The notes under the pieces: generated by a model
What the model was told of the DNA's origin: nothing
Databases searched by the model: none
What the model saw: only the letters and a program-made list of their open reading frames with translations
NCBI GenBank assembly: GCA_028288875.1
Contig: JAQGHK010000554.1
Coordinates: forward strand, 1 to 5,920
Source of the DNA: Phycisphaerales bacterium
Lineage (GTDB): Bacteria; Planctomycetota; Phycisphaerae; Tepidisphaerales; Tepidisphaeraceae
Direction of reading: 5' to 3'
DNA: 5,920 nucleotides
Part shown: piece after piece, positions 1 to 5,920 of the stretch
How the letters are laid out: each line of letters opens with the position of its first letter
How positions within the stretch are numbered: position 1 is the stretch's first letter
Translations under genes and position numbers: made by a program

Positions 1-357
1 ATCGATGACCTCTGCCCGCCGCTGCGGGCGTTGGTGCACATCATGGCCACTGGAAATTGGGAAGGGCTCACCGAGGGTGACGCGAAGTTCCGCGCGATGT
101 TCAACCGCGACGCCATTCTGGCGAGCGACTGGTACGCCGAGCGGCTGCTCCGCCAGCAGCGCGTCGAATTGAAGACGCTCGACCGTCACGCCGCGTACGT
201 TGATGCGCGCCTCACCGCGCTGCCGGCCGAATCGCCGGTTCGCGATGAGCTAACCAAGAAGCTGGCATGGGTGAAAGCCGAACGCATACGCGTGACCGGG
301 ACAGGCTATGTCGACTCCCTGCGCGGCACGATCGGCGCGGATCCGGTTTGTGAGTAG
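1..357 (+). CDS. C-terminal end of an unidentified protein (5' end outside window)
   Basis: The frame is open from the first base of the window to a TAG at 355-357, giving 118 codons. The TTG at 31 and ATG at 43 are in frame, but nothing before them looks like a ribosome binding site, so this is best read as the tail of a longer gene. The visible part is hydrophilic and rich in Arg, Ala, Asp and Glu. It has a central WYAERL segment followed by a heptad-like charged stretch that is probably helical, and it ends in a short GTIGADP segment. There is no signal peptide, membrane segment or catalytic motif in this part. The look is that of the helical C-terminal tail of a large cytoplasmic enzyme; the tail of a PPi-type PEP carboxykinase-like protein came to mind, but nothing here can confirm it. 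I do not assign a function. The gene converges on the minus-strand genes and shares a terminator with them. Confidence 0.75.
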   Translation: MDDLCPPLRALVHIMATGNWEGLTEGDAKFRAMFNRDAILASDWYAERLLRQQRVELKTLDRHAAYVDARLTALPAESPVRDELTKKLAWVKAERIRVTGTGYVDSLRGTIGADPVCE

Positions 358-386
358 GAATTCGTTTCGCAATCGGGCATAAACGA

Positions 387-419
387 AAGAAGGGGCGACG
401 GAATACGTCGCCCCTTCTT
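387..419. terminator. Bidirectional intrinsic terminator between convergent genes
   Basis: A perfect inverted repeat has a 14-bp stem (387-400 pairing with 406-419) and a 5-base loop GAATA. The stem core is GGGGCGACG, with AAGAA/TTCTT at the base. On the plus strand it is followed by TTCTTAATTGGTTTTG, and on the minus strand by TTCTTTCGTTT, so both directions have a T-rich exit. It lies 29 bases after the plus-strand stop at 357 and 19 bases after the minus-strand stop at 439, which is where a terminator shared by two convergent genes belongs. Confidence 0.9.
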
Positions 420-438
420 AATTGGTTTTGAAAAACAG

Positions 439-1110
439 CTATCGCATCGCCACAGCATCAAGCTGGCGGTGCATCTTCTGAATCAGTAATTCTTCGAACT
501 GAAAATCGCGCCCGATCGGGTACCAGTAGGAATCCGGCAGGCGGATATTCTGGTCGGTCTCGCGGGTGCCGTAGATCTGATCGGTTGGATCGCGTTTGAA
601 GTACGCCCGGCTCAGCACGCCGCTGACGCGTTCTTCGGTCAGTGCCTGACGCTCGATCAGCACCTTCGGCGTGACGGCCCACCCATTGGAGACGCGGCGG
701 AACCGCCATTGAATGGTTCGCCGCACGGTGGCGACCGAGCTGGCGACCACGTCGGGCGTGTTCTGCAGTTCGCGCCGCCAAGGCTCGAACCATTGGGGTG
801 AGACCATCGGAACCGTGGTCAGCAGCCCTTCGCGCTGATCACGGCGGTCGATCTGGAACAGGTAATCCTGGCTCACCCGCTGGGCCGAATCCCAGAGTGG
901 GTCAAACCTCACGTCGCCGACGCTGAGCGCCGGCGTCTGGGCGTACCAGTAGTCGGGGTCGGCGTGCGACGGGTCGACGTCCGTCGCCACGGCCGGGCGG
1001 GTCGCGGCAGAGTGGTCGTGCGAAACGGTTTCACAGCCGGTCAGCGGGATGATTCCCGTGGCGGCGGTGAGTAATGCTGCGAACCACCCTGACAGCGACA
1101 ATGGCTTCAT
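439..1110 (-). CDS. Predicted outer-membrane lipoprotein of unknown function
   Basis: A 223-residue protein with a lipoprotein signal peptide: a short N-terminus with Lys2, a hydrophobic stretch over about residues 6-22, and the lipobox LTGC at 23-26, so Cys26 would be lipidated. Residue +2 is Glu, not Asp, which by the E. coli rule favours the outer membrane. Residues 27-60 are low-complexity and probably a flexible linker. The rest is a compact domain with a conserved-looking core: FDPLWDSAQ near 69-76, FQIDRRDQREGLLTT at 85-99, WFEPWRREL at 107-115, then a run of alternating polar and hydrophobic residues at 124-155 suggesting beta strands. The DRRD...G.L.TT pattern recalls small lipoproteins I associate with Planctomycetota, but I know no function. 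The start ATG at 1108-1110 overlaps the pyk TGA (1107-1109) as ATGA, so translation is probably coupled to pyk. It is the last gene before the terminator at 387-419. Confidence 0.85.
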   Translation of the reverse strand: MKPLSLSGWFAALLTAATGIIPLTGCETVSHDHSAATRPAVATDVDPSHADPDYWYAQTPALSVGDVRFDPLWDSAQRVSQDYLFQIDRRDQREGLLTTVPMVSPQWFEPWRRELQNTPDVVASSVATVRRTIQWRFRRVSNGWAVTPKVLIERQALTEERVSGVLSRAYFKRDPTDQIYGTRETDQNIRLPDSYWYPIGRDFQFEELLIQKMHRQLDAVAMR

Positions 1111-2618
1111 TGGCCAGACCCCGTCGAAACGAGGGTGGCGGGCGTCTGGTCGCCGGTGGGGCTCAGGGCCGCCCAGCGTTCGCCGACGGTGTGGATAATG
1201 ATGCCGTTCATTGTGTCCGGCATCGCGGGCGACCAGCCGGCGATCAGCAGGATGCTGTCGCCCTCCTGGGCGTACTTCCGGGCGATCAGCATCTCGTCCA
1301 CGTCATGAAACAGGTCGCCCATTTTCTGCGGCTTGTCCATCCGGCAGGGAATGACGCCGTAGTGCAACGCCATGCGACGCAGCACGAGGTCATTGCTCGA
1401 AAGGGCCACGATCGGGCAATGGAAATGGTGCTTCGAGAACACCCGGGCCGTCGAGCCCTGCTGGCTCCAGATGACGACGAGTTTGATGCGAAGATCGTTC
1501 ACGATACGCCACGCACCACGAGCCAGGGCGGTGGTGGTGTTGTTCAAACGGGCCAGGCGGGGAGGCTCGGCGTTGGGCTTGTGCTGATCGAGATATTCCT
1601 CGGTCACTTTGGCCGTGTGCGATAGCGTGTGAACCGCTACCACCGGGAACTTACCCACGCTGGTCTCGGCCGACAGCATGACGGCGTCGGTGCCATCGAA
1701 GATGGCGTTGGCGACGTCGCTGACTTCGGCGCGGGTCGGGGTGGCCTGTTCGATCATGCTCTGCAGCATCTGCGTGGCCACGATGACGGGCTTCCCGGCC
1801 TTCTGGCAGCGGGTGATCATGTCCTTCTGCATGATCGGGACCATGCTCGGGTCCATTTCAACGCCCAGATCACCGCGGGCGACCATCAGGCCGTCGCTGG
1901 CGTCGATGATGGCATCAAGTTCTTGAATCGCCTCGGCCTTTTCGATCTTGGCGATCAGGCCGATCTGCTTGGCCCGCTTGTATTGCAGGTGGCCGCGGAG
2001 CAGTTCGATGTCATTGGCATGGCGGACGAACGAAAGGGCGAGGAAATCCAGGTCGTTGGCGACGGCCCAATCGACGCATTCCCAGTCCTTATCCGTGATC
2101 GACGGCACATTGATGGCCGTGTTCGGCAGGTTAATGCCCTTGCTGCTTTTGAGGATGCCGCCGACGTTGCAGAGCATCTTGATCTCATTGCGCGACTTCT
2201 CGGTGACGAGGAACCGCAACATGCCGTCTTCGACCAGGACGCGGTCGCCGACCTTCACGTCGTCGACGAACGTTTCGAGGATGGTCGAAACGCGATGATT
2301 TTCACCGAGGATGGTGCCGCGGACGACGGTGATTTCATCGCCGACATTGACGGGCATGCCGCCGGTGCCATCGACGTCTTTCACCTTCCCCAAGCGGATC
2401 TTCGGGCCGCACAGGTCGCCGAGGACGGCGACGGGGTGGTCAAACTTCTTAGCCGTTTCACGGATGACGTCGAGCGTCTTTTTATGCTCGGACAGTTCGC
2501 CGTGGGAGAAATTCAAACGGCAGATGCTGACGCCGGCTTCGAAGATCGAGTGCAGGACCTCCGGCGTGGCAACGGCAGGGCCCATCGTAGCGAGGATTTT
2601 GGTGCGAATCATTTGCAT
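1107..2618 (-). CDS. pyk: Pyruvate kinase
   Basis: Catalyses the last step of glycolysis, PEP + ADP to pyruvate + ATP, in the cytosol. The frame is open to a GTG at 2666 (519 residues), but the family normally begins close to the RTKI.AT.GP motif, so I chose the ATG at 2618 (503 residues); the ATG at 2612 is equally good. None has a clear Shine-Dalgarno sequence. Using 519-residue numbering, the visible motifs are RTKILATMGP (21-30), RLNFSHG (50-56, substrate and cation site), DLCGPKIR (84-91), a beta-barrel B domain (about 94-190), IAKIEKAEAI (238-247, catalytic Lys240 and metal ligand Glu242), ARGDLG (263-268, metal ligand Asp266), VATQML (296-301, Thr298) and MLSAETSVGKFP (330-341). A complete C-terminal effector-type domain follows, with SQQGSTARVFS at about 401-411. 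Lys89 in GPKIR takes the place of the Glu of K+-dependent enzymes, as in E. coli PykA. The gene appears intact and functional. It sits between two lipoprotein genes in a probable operon. Confidence 0.96.
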   Translation of the reverse strand: MQMIRTKILATMGPAVATPEVLHSIFEAGVSICRLNFSHGELSEHKKTLDVIRETAKKFDHPVAVLGDLCGPKIRLGKVKDVDGTGGMPVNVGDEITVVRGTILGENHRVSTILETFVDDVKVGDRVLVEDGMLRFLVTEKSRNEIKMLCNVGGILKSSKGINLPNTAINVPSITDKDWECVDWAVANDLDFLALSFVRHANDIELLRGHLQYKRAKQIGLIAKIEKAEAIQELDAIIDASDGLMVARGDLGVEMDPSMVPIMQKDMITRCQKAGKPVIVATQMLQSMIEQATPTRAEVSDVANAIFDGTDAVMLSAETSVGKFPVVAVHTLSHTAKVTEEYLDQHKPNAEPPRLARLNNTTTALARGAWRIVNDLRIKLVVIWSQQGSTARVFSKHHFHCPIVALSSNDLVLRRMALHYGVIPCRMDKPQKMGDLFHDVDEMLIARKYAQEGDSILLIAGWSPAMPDTMNGIIIHTVGERWAALSPTGDQTPATLVSTGSGQ

Positions 2619-2657
2619 GGTGTGGTCTGGTTTCGGGACGAAAACGCGGTTGTGGCA

Positions 2658-2685
2658 ATTGTGCACACCAACGCGACGAAGGCAA
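2658..2685 (-). promoter_or_regulatory. Weak candidate internal promoter before pyk
   Basis: In the bamE-pyk gap the minus strand reads TTGCCT, 16 bases, CACAAT. Each hexamer matches the sigma-70 consensus at 4 of 6 positions. Transcription would start near 2651, downstream of the GTG at 2666, so only the ATG starts at 2618 or 2612 could then be used. Matches of this quality arise by chance, so this is only a hint. Confidence 0.15.
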
Positions 2686-2703
2686 TGGGCAGGCCGTTAA
2701 CGA

Positions 2704-3072
2704 TCAGCCCCGCCATCGATTAGTCACAACGCCGTCTTTGAATTCGACGAAGACGTTGCTCTTGGTCACTTTCTTGTCACTGTTGCTGAACAGCAGGAAC
2801 ACGTAGCCGCTGCTGTCCTTGGTTTCAGAGTAGGCGTACCGCCAGATTTCGTCGTGCTCATCGACCCGAATTTTCTCATTCGGCTCGCCGAGCACGGCCC
2901 GGACCCAGGAGGCCTTGGTTTCGCCGTTTTTGATCTGGGTTAGGGTGTCGGGCGAAACGTAATTGCCTTCCTGGTGGATATCTGAATGGCCACCGACCAG
3001 GCAGCCGGCCGACGGCAATGCCAGGCAAATGACGGCACAAGGGACGGCAAAACCGCGAAGGATCGTTTTCAT
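2704..3072 (-). CDS. BamE/SmpA-like small lipoprotein
   Basis: A 122-residue protein with a lipoprotein signal: Lys2 and Arg6, a hydrophobic core at about 8-20, and the box SAGC at 21-24 with Cys24 as the lipidation site. Ser at -3 is less usual than Leu. Residue +2 is Leu, which favours the outer membrane. The mature domain resembles the SmpA/OmlA (BamE) fold: IKNGETKASWVRAVLGEP at 47-64 matches the family pattern I..G.T...V...LG.P, then EIWRYAY at 75-81 and a closing strand FVEFKDGVVTNRW at 108-120. BamE proteins assist the BAM complex that inserts outer-membrane beta-barrels, but other small lipoproteins share this fold, so the family call is firmer than the role. An AGGAG Shine-Dalgarno sequence supports the start. 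The gene begins 26 bases after the aspS stop, indicating co-transcription. Confidence 0.85.
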   Translation of the reverse strand: MKTILRGFAVPCAVICLALPSAGCLVGGHSDIHQEGNYVSPDTLTQIKNGETKASWVRAVLGEPNEKIRVDEHDEIWRYAYSETKDSSGYVFLLFSNSDKKVTKSNVFVEFKDGVVTNRWRG

Positions 3073-3079
3073 AGGCGTT

Positions 3080-3084
3080 CTCCT
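3080..3084 (-). promoter_or_regulatory. Ribosome binding site of the bamE-like gene
   Basis: The minus strand reads AGGAG, seven bases, then ATG at 3070-3072. This is the only strong Shine-Dalgarno sequence I see in the window and it fixes the start of the bamE-like gene. aspS, pyk and the last lipoprotein gene have weak or no such sites. Confidence 0.8.
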
Positions 3085-3098
3085 GAAACGTCAGACAC

Positions 3099-4916
3099 TT
3101 ACACGGCGTGTTTGGTGGTCTGATCGCGGGTCGCGGTCGCCAACTGAACGACCTTGATGTTGGCTTCCTTAAGCTGCTTGTCGTCCACAGCCGCCGGTGC
3201 GCCGCACATCAGGTCGGCCCCGCTCTGGGTCTTCGGGAAGGCGATGACGTCGCGAATGTTCGTGATGCCGCGAAGCATCATGACCAGACGATCGACGCCG
3301 ATGGCCAGCCCGCCGTGCGGGGGCGCGCCGTAGCTGAGGGCTTCGAGCAAGAATCCGAATTTCCCGGTCTGCTGTTCCGGCGTGATGCCGAGCAGTTTGA
3401 AGACCTTTTGCTGCACATCCATGTTGTGAATACGGATGCTGCCGCCGCCGAGCTCGTAGCCGTTGCAGACGATGTCGTATGCCTTGCTCTTCATGCCGGC
3501 GACGGTGGCCAGATCGGTGCTGTCGAAGTGCTGAACGTCCTCGTCCTTGCAGGTCGTAAACGGGTGGTGGATGGCGACGAACCGCTTCTGCTCGTCGTCG
3601 TATTCGAACATGGGGAAGTCGATGACCCACAGGAATTCAAATTCCCGGCTGGGCTTCATCTTCAGGTCCTTGAACATCTTCTGGCGAAGCTCGCCGAGGA
3701 CCTTGTGGACGATTTTGGACTTATCGGCACCGAAGGCCAGCAGATCGCCGTCCTTCGCGCCGGTGCGTTCCAGTAACGCCGCTTCGATCGAGCCCAGGAA
3801 CTTGGCGATGCCTGTATCCAGCTTCCCGCCGACGATCTTGGTGACGGCCAAGCCCTTAGCGCCATAAGTCTTGCTCCACTCGGCTAGAGCATCCGTCTCT
3901 TTACGCGTCATGGCCGCGCCGCCGGGGACGACGATGCACTTCACTTGCTCGGCGTTTTTAAAGACGCCGAAGTCGGTGGTGTGGGCCAGATCGGTGATGT
4001 CGATCAGCTTCATCCCGAATCGCGTATCCGGGCGATCGCTACCGTAATCCCGCATGGCGACGTCGTAGGTCATCAGCGGGATCGCGCCGATCTCGTAACC
4101 CAGCACGTCTTTCCAGATGCGCTGCACGAGCGTTTCGACGATGCCGACGATGTCGGCCTGGTCGATGAAGCTCATTTCCAAATCGAGCTGCGTGAATTCC
4201 GCCTGCCGGTCGGCCCGCGGGTCTTCATCGCGGAAGCAGCGGACGATCTGCATGTACTTATCGCAGCCGCCGACCATCAGAATCTGTTTGAACAGCTGCG
4301 GCGATTGCGGCAGGGCGTAAAAGCTGCCGGCCGCCAGACGCGCGGGCACTAGGAAGTCGCGAGCGCCTTCGGGCGTGCTGCGCGTCAGCATCGGCGTTTC
4401 GATTTCCCAGAAACCCATGTCGCCGAGGTGATCGCGCATCAACTTCGTGACTTTGTAACGCGTCTTGAGCGTCTCCTGCATCTCGGCCCGGCGAAGGTCC
4501 AGATAGCGGTACGTCATGCGACGTTCTTCGCTGACGGTTTCATGCGCGTCGGTCGTGAAGGGCGGCGTCGGCGATTCGCTCAGTACATCGAGCGATTTCA
4601 CCTGCACTTCGACTTCGCCGGTCGCGAGTTTTGGGTTGATGAGCTTGGGCTCGCGGGCGACGACGCTGCCGCTGATGCTGATAACCCACTCGGCCCGCAT
4701 GTGTCGGGCTTTTTCGAGGGCTTCGGCGCCGCAGTTATCGGCGTCGAAGACCAGCTGCGTCAGGCCATCGCGATCGCGCAGGTCGATGAAAACCAGGCCG
4801 CCGTGGTCGCGGTAGGAGTGGACCCAGCCGGCGAGTTTGACTGATTGGCCGACATCGCCGGCGCGGAGCTGGCCGCAGGTATGGGTGCGGTAACGGGTTT
4901 GAATGTATTCGGACAT
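3099..4916 (-). CDS. aspS: Aspartyl-tRNA synthetase, bacterial type
   Basis: Attaches aspartate to tRNA-Asp in the cytosol; a class IIb synthetase. At 605 residues it has the full bacterial length (E. coli about 590). In order: an N-terminal OB-fold anticodon-binding domain (about 12-110, with GWVHSYRDHGG at 30-40); motif 1 (about 169-193, FWEIETPMLTRSTPEGARD); the flexible loop QSPQLFKQ at 204-211; motif 2 with FRDEDPRADRQ at 228-238 (Arg229 contacts ATP) and the following EFTQLDLEMSF; the MRDYGSDRPDTRFGM segment at 288-302; the bacterial GAD insertion (about 310-420); HHPFT at 450-454; ELGGGSIRIH at 488-497; and motif 3, GGLAIGVDRL at 535-544, with Arg543. All expected catalytic elements are present. 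His38 in RDHGG matches the non-discriminating enzymes that also charge tRNA-Asn, whereas Lys91 looks like the discriminating type, so tRNA specificity is uncertain. The ATG at 4914-4916 has only a weak GGA before it but fits the family N-terminus. Confidence 0.97.
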   Translation of the reverse strand: MSEYIQTRYRTHTCGQLRAGDVGQSVKLAGWVHSYRDHGGLVFIDLRDRDGLTQLVFDADNCGAEALEKARHMRAEWVISISGSVVAREPKLINPKLATGEVEVQVKSLDVLSESPTPPFTTDAHETVSEERRMTYRYLDLRRAEMQETLKTRYKVTKLMRDHLGDMGFWEIETPMLTRSTPEGARDFLVPARLAAGSFYALPQSPQLFKQILMVGGCDKYMQIVRCFRDEDPRADRQAEFTQLDLEMSFIDQADIVGIVETLVQRIWKDVLGYEIGAIPLMTYDVAMRDYGSDRPDTRFGMKLIDITDLAHTTDFGVFKNAEQVKCIVVPGGAAMTRKETDALAEWSKTYGAKGLAVTKIVGGKLDTGIAKFLGSIEAALLERTGAKDGDLLAFGADKSKIVHKVLGELRQKMFKDLKMKPSREFEFLWVIDFPMFEYDDEQKRFVAIHHPFTTCKDEDVQHFDSTDLATVAGMKSKAYDIVCNGYELGGGSIRIHNMDVQQKVFKLLGITPEQQTGKFGFLLEALSYGAPPHGGLAIGVDRLVMMLRGITNIRDVIAFPKTQSGADLMCGAPAAVDDKQLKEANIKVVQLATATRDQTTKHAV

Positions 4917-4974
4917 GGCAATTCCAGCGTAGGAAGCAGATTCAGGGCGTCAAAAAGGATCGGCAAAGGAAGGG

Positions 4975-5002
4975 GGCACGGGTCCGTGAGGATTACCGTG
5001 CC
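4975..5002 (-). other. Hairpin in the gap upstream of aspS
   Basis: An inverted repeat, GGCACGG/CCGTGCC, pairs 4975-4981 with 4996-5002 around a 14-base loop. On the minus strand it is followed by CCCTTCCTTTG and, about 20 bases on, by CCTTTTTGA. It could be a weak terminator for the GH113-like gene or a structure in the aspS leader. The long loop and the lack of an immediate T-run make it a poor classical terminator. I see no T-box or known riboswitch features. Confidence 0.35.
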
Positions 5003-5049
5003 AAGGTATTGACGTCGGCCAACCGATCGGGGCGAAGACGCATGCCACT

Positions 5050-5078
5050 GGTATATCGGCATCCCAGCACGCGGGCAA
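5050..5078 (-). promoter_or_regulatory. Candidate sigma-70-type promoter for the aspS operon
   Basis: The minus strand carries TTGCCC (5073-5078), a 17-base spacer and TATACC (5050-5055). Each hexamer matches the consensus at 4 of 6 positions and the spacing is ideal. It lies just after the stop of the GH113-like gene (TGA at 5082-5084), so aspS could start its own transcription unit with a leader of roughly 125 bases that includes the hairpin at 4975-5002. The evidence is sequence similarity only. Confidence 0.3.
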
Positions 5079-5081
5079 CAA

Positions 5082-5920
5082 TCAGGGCACCGCTGGCTGC
5101 GACGTGGTCGACGCCGCCGGCACGACAATCCACGGCTGGGCCAGCCAGCTTTTCAGCACCTTTTCCGCCGGCTTTCCGCGGGGGGTGTAGCCGCGTTTGT
5201 TTTCTTCCTCACTGGCCGAATCGTTCGGATCGGGCTGGGGCGTCCACTCCCAGATGCTGAAGCCGCCGCACTCGGGCCGCCCCTGCCAGCTTTCGAAAAA
5301 GCCTTCGTACAACCGGGCTTGGACGGCGGTGTCCGTGGGGGCTTCATCCTCGCCTTTGGTGTAGTCCCAAGGCTCGGTCACCATATTGGCCATGCTGCAC
5401 CAGCCGACTTCGAGGAAGAAAATCGGCTTTTTGACCTTTTTCTGGAACGAAAACAGCTCGTGCTGAATGCCGGCCCAACTGGCCTTGATCTCGGAAAGAT
5501 TGCTCTCGGGGGATTTCCCAAGGGCCCAGTAGCTGTTCATGCCAATGAAATCGAGCTGGTCCCAGACTTTGACGCTCTTGTAATGGTCCCAATTGCTGGA
5601 ATACGTCAGCTTGCCCTTAAAGACACTGCGGGCCTGCTTGATGGTTTTGGTCCATTCTTCGACGTTGGATTCGGTGCTGATCAGCTCGCTGCCGACGACG
5701 AGGACGTCCACGCCGTTGCCCTGGGCGATCCAGGCGAAGTGGGTGAGAATGTCGCGGTAGCTGGCCCACCAGTCGTCCCAGCTCTCAGGATTGATTCGGC
5801 CACGCCATTCCGTGCCTCGGGGCTTATCCAGCAACACAATGGGCATCAAAACGACCCTCAGCCCCCTTTTCTTGGCGTATTGGATGAGATTGCTGAGCTG
5901 TTCGGGCGTCGGCGTCATCC
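5082..5920 (-). CDS. GH113-like glycoside hydrolase, C-terminal part (N-terminus outside window)
   Basis: The frame runs off the right edge. The ATG at 5916-5918 is probably internal, because a complete TIM barrel would need further N-terminal strands. Numbering from that Met, the fragment shows barrel strands RVVLMPIVLL (21-30), VDVLVVGSEL (70-79), LDFIGMNSYW (122-131), KPIFFLEVGW (164-173) and GGFSIWEW (218-225). It closes with RGYTPRGKPAEKVLKSW (242-258), a pattern typical of the end of GH113 domains. Glu78 in VGSEL and Glu170 in LEVGW sit where the two catalytic glutamates of a retaining GH113/clan GH-A enzyme are expected. Known GH113 members include beta-1,4-mannanases, but many family members are uncharacterised, so the substrate is open. 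The last 15 or so residues are a Pro/Ala/Ser/Thr tail. A secretion signal or membrane anchor would be in the missing part. It is separated from aspS by 165 bases and is probably not functionally tied to it. Confidence 0.8.
   Translation of the reverse strand, partial: MTPTPEQLSNLIQYAKKRGLRVVLMPIVLLDKPRGTEWRGRINPESWDDWWASYRDILTHFAWIAQGNGVDVLVVGSELISTESNVEEWTKTIKQARSVFKGKLTYSSNWDHYKSVKVWDQLDFIGMNSYWALGKSPESNLSEIKASWAGIQHELFSFQKKVKKPIFFLEVGWCSMANMVTEPWDYTKGEDEAPTDTAVQARLYEGFFESWQGRPECGGFSIWEWTPQPDPNDSASEEENKRGYTPRGKPAEKVLKSWLAQPWIVVPAASTTSQPAVP

Noticed and set aside
1074..1625. A 183-codon plus-strand frame opposite the end of pyk
   Set aside because: It is antisense to the pyruvate kinase C-terminal domain and shows no independent coding evidence.
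1629..2723. A 364-codon open frame on the plus strand opposite pyk
   Set aside because: It is fully antisense to a clearly identified pyruvate kinase, and its protein is a run of Asp, Gly, Ala and Val typical of antisense frames in GC-rich genes. No domain is recognisable.
3108..3776. A 222-codon open frame on the plus strand opposite aspS
   Set aside because: It is antisense to conserved AspRS coding sequence, with biased composition and no recognisable motif or ribosome binding site.
4917..5081. Possible T-box or other riboswitch before aspS
   Set aside because: The gap is short, and I see no T-box-like conserved bulge or specifier arrangement, only one 7-bp hairpin with a large loop.
4760..5128. 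A 122-codon minus-strand frame across the GH113-aspS gap
   Set aside because: It overlaps the starts and ends of two well-supported genes in a different frame and has an Arg- and Pro-rich composition unlike a real protein. Its gap portion is better explained as leader sequence.
1..5920. Mobile elements, CRISPR repeats, tRNA or rRNA genes, phage or defence genes
   Set aside because: I saw no direct repeats, terminal inverted repeats, transposase motifs or RNA gene signatures. The coding space is filled by intact housekeeping and envelope genes.

Overview
The window (5,920 bases, GC-rich) looks like ordinary chromosomal housekeeping DNA from a Gram-negative bacterium. Two predicted lipoproteins, one of BamE/SmpA type, point to an outer membrane. 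The style of the 223-residue lipoprotein, the weak Shine-Dalgarno signals and the GH113-like hydrolase would fit a Planctomycetota/PVC-type organism. That placement is an inference from style, not a proof.

Layout. At the left edge, on the plus strand, lies the 3' end of an unrecognised gene (1-357). It meets the rest of the window tail to tail at a perfect 14-bp-stem hairpin (387-419), which can serve as a terminator for both strands. Everything else is on the minus strand. Read in transcription order from the right edge it is: the 3' part of a GH113-like glycoside hydrolase (5920-5082, N-terminus outside the window); a 165-bp gap with a possible promoter and a hairpin; aspS, aspartyl-tRNA synthetase (4916-3099); a BamE/SmpA-like small lipoprotein (3072-2704); pyk, pyruvate kinase (about 2618-1107); and a lipoprotein of unknown function (1110-439) whose ATG overlaps the pyk stop by four bases.

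The four genes aspS, bamE-like, pyk and lipoprotein have short gaps (26 bp, 37-91 bp depending on the pyk start, and -4 bp) and end at the strong hairpin, so they probably form one transcription unit. It joins translation (Asp-tRNA charging), glycolysis (PEP to pyruvate) and two envelope lipoproteins. I see no shared pathway, and growth-linked co-expression is the simplest reading.

I found no mobile element, CRISPR array, RNA gene or phage signal, and no evidence of a new biological system. The most useful second looks are the mixed tRNA-specificity residues in AspRS, the K+-independent signature in pyruvate kinase, the unclear pyk start, the uncharacterised coupled lipoprotein and the unidentified protein tail at the left edge.
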